A stretch of 64,000 nt of DNA from CAIYRG01 sp964494505 (lineage in GTDB: Bacteria; Pseudomonadota; Alphaproteobacteria; Micropepsales; Micropepsaceae): contig CAZBRO010000011.1 of assembly GCA_964494505.1 (NCBI GenBank), positions 70,345 through 134,344 on the forward strand. The letters run 5' to 3'. Position 1 is the first letter of the stretch, and each line of letters opens with the position of its first letter. A model generated the notes under the pieces. That model saw only the letters and a program-made list of their open reading frames with translations, was not told the origin of the DNA and searched no databases. This document shows, in pieces, positions 40,723 to 49,104 of the stretch. The position numbers and the translations under genes were made by a program.

Positions 40723-42096
40723 ATGAACAAGCATGTTCCGCAGCCGCCCGATGACCCGAATGCGGCGGTTGCCGAAGCGCCGGAGCGTGCGGAGAAGCCG
40801 CAACAGGCGAAACCTCTAGCCCAGCCCGCCCCTTCACCCGGCCAGCCGCCCGAAAATCCCGAGCCGGACGAGCCGTGCGGCAAGCCACGGGACAAAGAGA
40901 AGAAATCCGTTCTCCGGACGCCCGAGTTCCGGACGATTGCAGGGATCGGCGGCGCTTTTCTTGCCGTGATCGGCGCGATTGTGTGGTGGTCCTGGAGTCC
41001 CGGCGAGGCGAAGATCGCCTACATGGCGCAGAAAGCCCGCTATGACAGCATTGTCGTCGCGGTGCGCGCGAACGGCATTCTCAGCCCCCGCGACACCATA
41101 GACGTCGCGGCGCCCGAGGGCGGCCGGGTGGAATTTGCAGCAGTCCGAAGCGGGGAGCGTGTCGAAAAAGGCCAAGTTCTGGTCCAGCTTGCGTCCGATT
41201 CGGTGCGTGAGGAACTCGCCTATGCCGAAACCGAGCGCGCCTCCCGCGCCGCCGATATGGCGCGTGCCGATGCAGACGTTGCCGAGGACCGCGCCGAGGT
41301 GGCGAGGGAGCGCCCATCCGTCCCGGCCGGGGGCGCCTCGGCCGCACAAGCCCGCCTCAGCCGCGCGCTTGCCGGCGCCAACGAAGCCCGCGCGCTGCTG
41401 CGCGACACCGACGGCGAGATTGCCGCCTTGCGCGCGAGACGCGACAGCCTCGCGGTGCGGGCGCCGGTTGGCGGCATCGTGCTCAAGAACAATCTCGATA
41501 CGGATGATCTTCCGCGCTTGCGCACCGTGCCGCGGGGCGAAACGCTCTTCACGATGGCGACGGATCTCTCGCAACTCAGCCTGAAGGCCGCGTTTCCCGA
41601 AAGCGAGATCGGCAGGCTGCACGCTGGCGAGCGGGCCGAATTCCGCGTTCCGGCGTTTGCCAATCGCATTTTCGCCGCGACGCTGGCGGCCATCGAAGCC
41701 TGGCCGAAGATCGGGAACAAGGACGGCCGGAGGGAAACCCTCTATGCCGTGATGCTCTCCGCGCCGAATGAAGACGGCGCCCTGCGTGCAGGCATGAACG
41801 CAGAGGTCAGCGTCGTCACCGCCGAAGCGCGGAATGTGCTCGTGGTGCCCAATGCGGCGCTCGTCGTGCATCCGCCGGCCGATGTGGAGTCGCGCTATCC
41901 GGCGCCCAAGGTTTTGCCCGGAGCACCGCGTTCCTACCGCGTGTGGGTGCTGGCGGACGGTGCGCCGGAACCACGCGACATCGTGCCCGGCTTGAGCGAC
42001 GGGCGCGTCACGCAAGTCGTTTCCGGCGATTTGCGTGCCGGTGATTCCGTCATCGTGGACAGCAGCATCCGCCAGAGCGGCAAGGCCTCTTCATGA
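40723..42096 (+). CDS. HlyD/RND-type periplasmic adaptor (membrane fusion) protein
   Basis: 457 residues. A Pro-rich cytoplasmic start (~1-60) is followed by one membrane helix (RTIAGIGGAFLAVIGAIVWW, ~70-89) and the adaptor fold: IVVAVRANGILSPRDTIDVA, the lipoyl-like half-motif GGRVEFAAVRSGERVEKGQV, a helical hairpin (~150-235), the second lipoyl half LAVRAPVGGIVLKNNL, and a beta-barrel/membrane-proximal domain (AGMNAEVSVVTAEARNVLVV). It would link an inner-membrane transporter to an outer-membrane channel. No ABC or RND partner gene is adjacent, so it is an orphan adaptor here. Confidence 0.88.
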   Translation: MNKHVPQPPDDPNAAVAEAPERAEKPQQAKPLAQPAPSPGQPPENPEPDEPCGKPRDKEKKSVLRTPEFRTIAGIGGAFLAVIGAIVWWSWSPGEAKIAYMAQKARYDSIVVAVRANGILSPRDTIDVAAPEGGRVEFAAVRSGERVEKGQVLVQLASDSVREELAYAETERASRAADMARADADVAEDRAEVARERPSVPAGGASAAQARLSRALAGANEARALLRDTDGEIAALRARRDSLAVRAPVGGIVLKNNLDTDDLPRLRTVPRGETLFTMATDLSQLSLKAAFPESEIGRLHAGERAEFRVPAFANRIFAATLAAIEAWPKIGNKDGRRETLYAVMLSAPNEDGALRAGMNAEVSVVTAEARNVLVVPNAALVVHPPADVESRYPAPKVLPGAPRSYRVWVLADGAPEPRDIVPGLSDGRVTQVVSGDLRAGDSVIVDSSIRQSGKASS

Positions 42097-42175
42097 CCGC
42101 CTGCCTCCGGCGCCCATGCCGCGCGTGCGCGGGATTGCGGGCATCGGCCGCCGCCTGATCTCAATCGTTGACCGT

Positions 42176-42973
<798 letters not shown>

Positions 42974-43083
42974 GGTCCTGTGATAAGAAAGGGACTTTAA
43001 GTAATCGTTAAGGGGGCGAGTCCAGACTCACCATCTGGAAACGCTGATTCGGCTTGGCGATGCTGCACGTTAAAGGACTCTCG

Positions 43084-43701
43084 ATGAACGATCTGGAATT
43101 CGCCGCGCTACTGGTGTCGCGCGTCTGCCATGACCTTGTGAGCCCGGTGGGCGCCGTGGTCAACGGCCTCGAAGTATTGGAGGACGAAACCGACCCCGCC
43201 ATGCGCGCGGACGCGCTCAAGCTTGTGGCGGCAAGCGCGGAACAGGCGGCCGCGCGGCTGCAATTCGCGCGCATCGCGTTCGGAGCGGCGGGCTCGGCCG
43301 GTGCGGAACTCGATCTCAACGAGGTCGGCCGCATCATGACGGGCCTCGTCAAGGGCGGCAGGCTCGAGCTGGTCTGGAACGCGCACGCGCTCAATTGGCC
43401 CAAGGATTGGGCGAAGCTGTTGATGAACGCGGTCCTGGCCACGTCCGATTGCCTGCCGCGCGGCGGGCGCGTGGTGGTGGAAACCTCGGCCGATCCGGCG
43501 GCACCTGCTTTCCGTATCGCCGGTACGGGCACGATGGTGCGGCTCTCCGCCGAGACCGAGCGGGCGCTGGTGGGGGAGCCCATGGGCTTGCTCGATGGGC
43601 GTTCGATCCAGCCTTATCTCACCTATCAGCTGGCAAAGTCGCTGAATGCCGGGCTCACGCTCAGCGCCTCGGCAAACGAGGTCTGTTTCGCCGCCGGATG
43701 A
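43084..43701 (+). CDS. chpT: Histidine phosphotransferase ChpT
   Basis: 205 residues from the ATG with AAAGGA 6-7 nt upstream. The phospho-accepting His is H16 in LLVSRVCHDLVSPVGAVVNG; a degenerate HATPase-like C-terminal part follows (LLMNAVLATSDCLPRGGRVV, MGLLDGRSIQPYLTYQLAKS). ChpT relays phosphate from CckA to CtrA and CpdR in the alphaproteobacterial cell-cycle circuit. Its targets' gene ctrA is 0.6 kb away, with a single-domain response regulator between them. CckA is not in the window. Confidence 0.93.
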   Translation: MNDLEFAALLVSRVCHDLVSPVGAVVNGLEVLEDETDPAMRADALKLVAASAEQAAARLQFARIAFGAAGSAGAELDLNEVGRIMTGLVKGGRLELVWNAHALNWPKDWAKLLMNAVLATSDCLPRGGRVVVETSADPAAPAFRIAGTGTMVRLSAETERALVGEPMGLLDGRSIQPYLTYQLAKSLNAGLTLSASANEVCFAAG

Positions 43702-43775
43702 GGACTCCGGTCCGGCTTGAACGCGGTGTTTACCTGGCTTGCGCCAAAATGGCGGCTTGAGCGGAGGAACGCGTC

Positions 43776-44141
43776 ATGAAGCAGTGCCTGATCGTCGATG
43801 ACAGCCGCATCTTGCGGAAGATCGCGCGCAAAATTTTGGAAGAGCTCCAGTTCTCCATCGAAGAGGCCGAAGACGGCGCGGTGGCGCTCGATTGCTGCCG
43901 GCGCAGCATGCCCGACGCCATCCTGCTGGACTGGAACATGCCCACGATGTCGGGGATCGAATTCCTGCGCGTGCTTCGGCGCGAGCCCTTCGGGAGCAAG
44001 CCCACCGTCGTGTTCTGCACCACGGAGAACGACATCGCCCACATCACCGAGGCGATCGGGGCCGGCGCCAACGAATATCTGATCAAGCCCTTCGACCGCG
44101 AAATCATGGAAGCGAAACTGGCCGAAGCGGGACTGATGTAA
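43776..44141 (+). CDS. Single-domain response regulator (CheY-like)
   Basis: 121 residues, a lone receiver: D8-D9 (CLIVDDSRILRKIARKI), phospho-acceptor D52 (AILLDWNMPTMSGIEFL), a Thr in VVFCTTENDIA and the Lys in EYLIKPFDREI. No output domain. It is not the CpdR or DivK sequence as far as I can tell, and resembles CheY-type regulators found next to chpT. It could be a ChpT or CckA partner or act on motility. Same strand as chpT, 74 nt downstream. Confidence 0.9.
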   Translation: MKQCLIVDDSRILRKIARKILEELQFSIEEAEDGAVALDCCRRSMPDAILLDWNMPTMSGIEFLRVLRREPFGSKPTVVFCTTENDIAHITEAIGAGANEYLIKPFDREIMEAKLAEAGLM

Positions 44142-44202
44142 TAACAGGGCGCTTCCCAGGCAGGCCCCTGGGGTTGTTTGCGCCGATGCAATTGCACGCG
44201 CC

Positions 44203-44240
44203 AAAGTAAGAAGGGCGCAAGGGTTACCCCTCGCGCCCTT
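44203..44240 (-). terminator. Rho-independent terminator of ctrA
   Basis: AAGGGCGCAAGGG and CCCTCGCGCCCTT form a 13-bp stem with one mismatch and loop TTAC. On the minus strand it is followed by CTTACTTTGG, so it most likely ends the ctrA transcript and also blocks the convergent response-regulator transcript. Confidence 0.7.
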
Positions 44241-44265
44241 TGCCCAGCCCGACAACGGCCAAATC

Positions 44266-44958
44266 CTAGGCGGCGACTTTCTCATCGGGATCGCGCAGCA
44301 CATAGCCCCGGCCCCACACCGTCTCGATGTAGTGCTCGCCATTGCAGGCGACTGCGAGCTTCTTGCGCAATTTGCAGATGAAGACGTCGATGATCTTGAG
44401 TTCGGGCTCGTCCATGCCGCCATAGAGATGGTTCAGGAACATCTCCTTGGTCAGCGTCGTGCCTTTGCGGAGCGAGAGCAGCTCCAGCATCTGGTATTCC
44501 TTGCCGGTCAGATGCACGCGCTGGCCGTCGACCTCCACGGTCTTGGCATCGAGATTGACCGTGAGCTTGCCCGTGGTGATGACGGATTGCGAATGACCCT
44601 TCGAGCGGCGCACCACGGCCTGGATGCGCGCCACCAGCTCGTCCTTGTGGAAGGGCTTGGTCATGTAGTCATCGGCGCCGAAGCCCAAGGCCTTGACCTT
44701 GGCTTCCACGATGGCGTTGCCGGAGAGAATGAGGATCGGGGTTTGCACCTTCGCGAGGCGAAGCGATTTCAGCACCTCGAAGCCGCTCATATCGGGGAGC
44801 GTCAGGTCCAGCACGATGATGTCGTAATCGTAGAGCTTGCCGAGATCGATGCCTTCTTCGCCCAGATCCGTCGTGTAGACGTTGAAACCTTCGGAGCGCA
44901 ACATGAGCTCGATGCTGCGAGCCATTGCGCTATCGTCTTCGATCAAGAGTACGCGCAT
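44266..44958 (-). CDS. ctrA: Cell-cycle master regulator CtrA
   Basis: 230 residues, OmpR/PhoB class. Receiver with D51 (IIVLDLTLPDMSGFEVLKSL) and K101-region MTKPFHKDEL; the winged helix has HLTGKEYQMLELLSLRKGTT, LTKEMFLNHLYGGMDEPELK and VWGRGYVLRDP. The protein is almost identical to CtrA patterns I know, including the acidic-basic C-terminus ending VAA, the tail recognised by ClpXP. It binds TTAA-N7-TTAA and controls replication, division and flagellar genes. Single gene with terminator; upstream region contains several TTAA half-sites. Confidence 0.97.
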   Translation of the reverse strand: MRVLLIEDDSAMARSIELMLRSEGFNVYTTDLGEEGIDLGKLYDYDIIVLDLTLPDMSGFEVLKSLRLAKVQTPILILSGNAIVEAKVKALGFGADDYMTKPFHKDELVARIQAVVRRSKGHSQSVITTGKLTVNLDAKTVEVDGQRVHLTGKEYQMLELLSLRKGTTLTKEMFLNHLYGGMDEPELKIIDVFICKLRKKLAVACNGEHYIETVWGRGYVLRDPDEKVAA

Positions 44959-45000
44959 CGTGCCTAAATTCCCTTTGCCGACCGGCTTAGGCCGTCCTTG

Positions 45001-45039
45001 TTAACCCATTTCCTAACCTTAAAGGGAATTGGTTAAAAC
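45001..45039. promoter_or_regulatory. TTAA cluster upstream of ctrA (possible CtrA half-sites)
   Basis: TTAA occurs at 45001, 45019 and 45033 within 39 nt, 43-81 nt upstream of the ctrA ATG. None forms the exact TTAA-N7-TTAA dyad, but the spacing and position suit autoregulation by CtrA. Confidence 0.35.
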
Positions 45040-45133
45040 TAAATTGCCAATCGTCAAGGGAACGCCTCGCTTACCATCCAAACCCGCCCGGACCCTCGGT
45101 ATTTCCAATACGTCATTGATTTTCCTCGTTAAG

Positions 45134-45148
45134 TTTACTGGAGTTTAA
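45134..45148 (+). promoter_or_regulatory. Candidate CtrA box upstream of fliI
   Basis: TTTA-CTGGAGT-TTAA matches TTAA-N7-TTAA with a single mismatch and exact spacing. It lies 75-90 nt before the fliI start, as expected for a CtrA-controlled class II flagellar promoter. Confidence 0.5.
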
Positions 45149-45222
45149 GTCCTATTCCTCAAGATGAGGGTTCATCGGCCGGGACCAAATGCAAGAAAGT
45201 CCGGCAGGAATTTGGGGGCTCC

Positions 45223-46563
45223 TTGCAAGCTTTGATCGAGAATATCGGCCGGTTGCCGCGGCGCACCCGCTTCGGAAGGGTGGCCCGCGTCGAAGGGCTT
45301 TTGATAGAAGTTACAGGCGCTTCCGGCGCCATCGGCTTGGGGGGAAGGCTCTCTCTCGCGGGCAAGGACGGCCAGGAGACGCTCTGTGAGGTGGTGGGCT
45401 TCCGCGACGGAAGGGCGCTCGCCATGCCGTTTGGGCAGCTCGACGGAATCACCCTCGGCGGGCGTGCGACGTTCGAGGAACGCATCTCGGCAATCCATCC
45501 GAGCCGGGCCTGGCTCGGCCGCGTCATCGATGCGTTCGGGCATCCGACCGACGGCAAGGGCCCGCTGACGCACGGGATGGAGGCGTATCCGCTGCGTGCC
45601 GCGCCGCCGACGGCCCATGCCCGGGCGCGAATCGGCGGCAAGCTCGATCTGGGCGTGCGTGCGCTCAACGCGTTCGCCACCTGCTGCAAGGGCCAGCGCA
45701 TGGGAATTTTCGCGGGCTCGGGCGTGGGGAAATCGGTCCTGCTCGCGATGCTCGCGCGCAACACCGCAGCCGACGTGACGGTCATCGCGCTTGTCGGCGA
45801 GCGCGGCCGCGAGCTCAAGGAATTCATCGAGGACGATCTCGGGCCGGAAGGGTTGGCGCGAAGTGTTGTCGTGGCTGCTACCTCCGACGAGGCGCCGCTG
45901 ACCCGCCGCCAGGCCGCTTTCGTAGCGATGGCGACGGCGGAATATTTCCGCGATCAGGGTCTGCACGTGCTGCTGCTGATGGATTCGGTCACGCGCTTCG
46001 CCATGGCTCAGCGCGAGATCGGGCTTTCGGCGGGCGAGCCGCCGGCCTCCAAAGGCTACACACCGACCGTGTTTGCCGAATTGCCGCGTCTTCTCGAGCG
46101 CGCGGGGCCCGGTCGCGCGGGGACCACGGGAAGCATCACCGGATTGTTTACCGTCCTCGTCGAGGGCGACGACCACAACGAACCGATTTCGGATGCGGTG
46201 CGCGGTATTCTCGATGGCCACATCGTGCTTGAGCGCGCGATCGCCGAGCGCGGCCGTTATCCTGCGATCAACATCCTGAAGTCGTTGTCACGGGCGATGC
46301 CGCAATGCAATTCCGATGCGGAACAGGCCGTCGTCACGCAAGCCCGCAGCCAGCTTGCTACTTATGAGGACATGGCGGAATTGATCCGGCTCGGCGCCTA
46401 TCGCCCCGGAAGCAGTCCGGAAGTCGACCGCGCGATTTCACTTTATCCGCAGATCGAAGCGTTTCTCAGCCAGAAAAAAGATGAGCGCACAACCCTTGCG
46501 GCCGGTTACGCGAATTTAAGCAAGATCGTGGATACTGGCACTATGAAAGGTAGTGCTCGATGA
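45223..46563 (+). CDS. fliI: Flagellum-specific ATP synthase FliI
   Basis: 446 residues, F1-beta-like ATPase. Walker A AGSGVGKS at 164-171, then IALVGERGRELKEFIEDDLG, Walker B VLLLMDSVTRFAMAQREIGL (the FliI/InvC hallmark) and PPASKGYTPTVFAELPRLLE. It energises substrate delivery to the flagellar type III export gate with FliH and FliJ. The start is TTG; no ATG in frame gives a better N-terminus. FliJ overlaps by four nucleotides. No other flagellar genes are visible, so fliIJ is split from the main cluster, as in Caulobacter. Confidence 0.96.
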   Translation: MQALIENIGRLPRRTRFGRVARVEGLLIEVTGASGAIGLGGRLSLAGKDGQETLCEVVGFRDGRALAMPFGQLDGITLGGRATFEERISAIHPSRAWLGRVIDAFGHPTDGKGPLTHGMEAYPLRAAPPTAHARARIGGKLDLGVRALNAFATCCKGQRMGIFAGSGVGKSVLLAMLARNTAADVTVIALVGERGRELKEFIEDDLGPEGLARSVVVAATSDEAPLTRRQAAFVAMATAEYFRDQGLHVLLLMDSVTRFAMAQREIGLSAGEPPASKGYTPTVFAELPRLLERAGPGRAGTTGSITGLFTVLVEGDDHNEPISDAVRGILDGHIVLERAIAERGRYPAINILKSLSRAMPQCNSDAEQAVVTQARSQLATYEDMAELIRLGAYRPGSSPEVDRAISLYPQIEAFLSQKKDERTTLAAGYANLSKIVDTGTMKGSAR

Positions 46564-46991
46564 AACGCCGCGGTTCTCTTTTGCGCCTGAAGCGCTTCCG
46601 GGTCGATGAGCTGAAGCGACGGCTCGCGACGCTGGACGAGATGAAAGCCGATCTGGAAAAGAAGCTTTCGGATCTCGAGGATTCGGTCGTACGCGAGCGT
46701 CAGCGCGCCCACGATTCGGACATCGGACGGCTCGCTTTTCCGAGCTTCCTGCAATCCATCGACGCGCGCCGCAAGAACATCCGCACCACCATGGCGGATC
46801 TGGAACGCGAACGCGCCGCTCAGCAGGACGATCTGTCCGCCGCATTCCAGGATTTGAAAAGCTTCGAGCTGGCCGAGGAGGAACGCCTGCGCCGCGCCGC
46901 CGAAGTCGAAGCGCGCGCGCAGCAATTGCGCCTGGACGAAATGGCGATGGTGCGCCATCTGAGAAAACACGGCGCCCGTCAAGCCGGCTGA
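46560..46991 (+). CDS. fliJ: Flagellar export chaperone FliJ
   Basis: 143 residues, almost wholly an antiparallel coiled coil rich in Arg, Glu, Leu and Lys (LKRFRVDELKRRLATLDEMK, ADLERERAAQQDDLSAAFQD). Length, helical character and overlap with fliI (ATGA) identify it as FliJ, which sits in the FliI ring and escorts export chaperones. Sequence conservation in FliJ is low, so the call rests on context. Confidence 0.88.
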   Translation: MKRRGSLLRLKRFRVDELKRRLATLDEMKADLEKKLSDLEDSVVRERQRAHDSDIGRLAFPSFLQSIDARRKNIRTTMADLERERAAQQDDLSAAFQDLKSFELAEEERLRRAAEVEARAQQLRLDEMAMVRHLRKHGARQAG

Positions 46992-46995
46992 AATA

Positions 46996-47919
46996 TCAGC
47001 GATTTACCAGCGAGCCGTAGAATTCGCGCAAAGCGCCGCGCGTGCGGTCTTTGTTGTAATGCGCCGCGGTTGCCAAACCGGCATCGCGCACCGCCAGGAT
47101 TTCCGGCGCACCGCTCTCCAATCCGGTCACGATGCGGGCCAGCGCGTCGGCCACTTCCTCCAGATGATCGGGCGCGAACCAGAATCCGTTTTCCGCGGTC
47201 GCGTATTCCTGGCCGCCATAGCCGGTGAAGCCCGCCACAATCGCGCCCGAGGCCATGGCTTCGAGCGGCACGAGGCCGAAGGATTCCAGGAACGGCAGCG
47301 ACAGCACGATCGCGGAGCGCCCGAAAATCTCGGCCGTCTCGCGCTCGGACGCATTGTCGATGATCCGCCAGCCGGCGGCGAGATGGGGATATTTGAGCGT
47401 GAAGATGCGCTGGATCGCGGCCGCCTCGCGCGGCAGCTTTTTCGGGATCAGCGCGATCTGCATCGTCTTGTCGCGCGGGCGGAATAGAGCGGTGTCGATG
47501 AAGCAGGGGATCACCGCGATGTTCGAAAGCCTGAGCACGCGTTCGAGAAATCCCTTGGCGATATGGCTCTGGCAGATGACGCGTTCGAATCCGATCTCGC
47601 GATAGCGCTCGGCCGGGACCGGATTGAACAGCGTATAGTAATGCGCCTGGCTGAACAGGATCTTGCGCGCCGGAAGCTGCACCATCTCGGCGAGAAGGCC
47701 GTTCAGCGATTCCGGAAAGACCAGGATGTCGTCGGGCGCGGGGGTGTAGCGGGTCAGCAATTTCGCGCGGGATTCAAACCAGGAGGGCGCGCCGTCCGGC
47801 TGGAAAACCCATGCGTCGAAGCCCAGTTCCGTCAGCAGTTCCGCGTGCCGGTGGACGGTCTTGATCCCGCCGGTGATCTCCGTCTTGGCGAAGGGAATGA
47901 GAAAGACGATCCGCGCCAC
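46996..47919 (-). CDS. Glycosyltransferase (GT4-like)
   Basis: 307 residues with a GT-B fold. N-terminal VFLIPFAKTEITGGIKTVHR contains the glycine loop of GT4 enzymes; the C-terminal E-x7-E motif is in ESFGLVPLEAMASGAIVAGF, where E and E bind the sugar nucleotide. The protein is shorter than typical GT4 enzymes (~350-400) but both half-domains appear present. It probably builds surface polysaccharide. It converges with fliJ with four nucleotides between the stops. Confidence 0.88.
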   Translation of the reverse strand: MARIVFLIPFAKTEITGGIKTVHRHAELLTELGFDAWVFQPDGAPSWFESRAKLLTRYTPAPDDILVFPESLNGLLAEMVQLPARKILFSQAHYYTLFNPVPAERYREIGFERVICQSHIAKGFLERVLRLSNIAVIPCFIDTALFRPRDKTMQIALIPKKLPREAAAIQRIFTLKYPHLAAGWRIIDNASERETAEIFGRSAIVLSLPFLESFGLVPLEAMASGAIVAGFTGYGGQEYATAENGFWFAPDHLEEVADALARIVTGLESGAPEILAVRDAGLATAAHYNKDRTRGALREFYGSLVNR

Positions 47920-47948
47920 GGGCTCCTCACTGGGATGAAGGCGCTGTC

Positions 47949-48017
47949 CTCATCCTTCGACAAGCTCAGGATGAGGACTTAGCAGGATTCCTCATGCTGA
48001 GTTTGTCGAAGCATGAG
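47949..48017. repeat. Family A palindromic repeats (two copies)
   Basis: CTCATCCTTCGACAAGCTCA-GGATGAG is a perfect palindrome-type copy; a second, CCTCATGCTGAGTTTGTCGA-AGCATGAG, follows 13 nt later. They fill the gap between the glycosyltransferase start and the korB stop. Confidence 0.85.
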
Positions 48018-48048
48018 CAACCGCGCAACTCGCCGGGGACGACGAATC

Positions 48049-49104
48049 CTATCGTAACGCGGCGTTGATCTTTTCCAGCGCGGAGGAACCCGGACAGAGC
48101 TCCTTCTCCGACAGCGTGTTGAGCGGCACGTCCACCGTGTTCAGCATGGCGTGCATGTCCCTCGGATTGGGGTCGAGATAGATCAGGCCCGTCACCAGTT
48201 CGCCCGCCGCCGCGCGGCTCTGCATGTAGGTCATCGCGGCGATGCGGTCGTGCGGATCGTATTCGGGATGCAGCTTGGCGAGCTTCAGCAACGAGCCGTC
48301 ATGCAGCGTCACGTCCGTGCTGGTGCCCGGTTCGTAATCGACCGTGATCGGTTCGCGCGTGTCCATGAAATCCAGGCGATTGACCGCTTCGTTGTGGGCG
48401 CGGACGAATTCGAAGCTCTTGGTCGAACCGGGGTGGTTGTTGAACGCCACACAGGGGCTGATGACGTCGATGAAGGCGGGGCCCGGATGGGAAAGTCCCG
48501 CCATCAGGAGCGGCACAAGCTGCTTCTTGTCGCCGGAGAAGCTGCGCGCGACGAAGGTGGCCCCGATCTGCAGCGCCAGACCAACGAGGTCGAGCGCGGA
48601 ATCGTTGTTGAGCCCGCCGGCTTTGCTCTTGGAGCCGCGGTCGGCGGTGGCCGAGAACTGGCCCTTGGTCAGTCCGTACACGCCGTTGTTCTCGGTGACG
48701 TAGAGCATGTTCACGCTGCGGCGCACGCAATGCATGAACTGGCCGAGCCCGATGGAGGCGGAATCGCCGTCGCCCGAGACGCCCAGATAGATGAGCTGCT
48801 TGTTGGCGAGGTTGGCGCCCGTCAGCACCGACGGCATGCGGCCATGCACCGAATTGAAGCCGTGGCTTTGGCCCAGGAAATAATCCGGCGTCTTGGACGA
48901 GCAGCCGATGCCGGAGAGCTTTGCCAGCCGATGCGGCTCGATATTCAGTTCGAAGCAGGCCGAAATGATGGCGGCCGAGATCGAATCGTGCCCGCAGCCG
49001 GCGCAGAGCGTCGAGATCGAACCTTCATAGTCGCGGTGCGTGAAGCCGAGCCCGTTCTTGGGCAGCGCCGGATGATGGAATTTCGGCTTGGCGAGATAGG
49101 TCAT
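48049..49104 (-). CDS. korB: 2-oxoacid:ferredoxin oxidoreductase beta subunit (KorB-like)
   Basis: 351 residues. The ThDP-binding segment is GVSGDGDSASIGLGQFMHCV with NN at TENNGVYGL. Fe-S cysteines are visible at CAGCGHD (CxxC), SGIGCSSK and ISPCVAFNN, consistent with the [4Fe-4S] cluster of KorB. The enzyme oxidatively decarboxylates 2-oxoglutarate (or another 2-oxoacid) to the acyl-CoA with electron transfer to ferredoxin. Its ATG overlaps the korA stop by four nucleotides. Third gene of the operon. Confidence 0.92.
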   Translation of the reverse strand: MTYLAKPKFHHPALPKNGLGFTHRDYEGSISTLCAGCGHDSISAAIISACFELNIEPHRLAKLSGIGCSSKTPDYFLGQSHGFNSVHGRMPSVLTGANLANKQLIYLGVSGDGDSASIGLGQFMHCVRRSVNMLYVTENNGVYGLTKGQFSATADRGSKSKAGGLNNDSALDLVGLALQIGATFVARSFSGDKKQLVPLLMAGLSHPGPAFIDVISPCVAFNNHPGSTKSFEFVRAHNEAVNRLDFMDTREPITVDYEPGTSTDVTLHDGSLLKLAKLHPEYDPHDRIAAMTYMQSRAAAGELVTGLIYLDPNPRDMHAMLNTVDVPLNTLSEKELCPGSSALEKINAALR

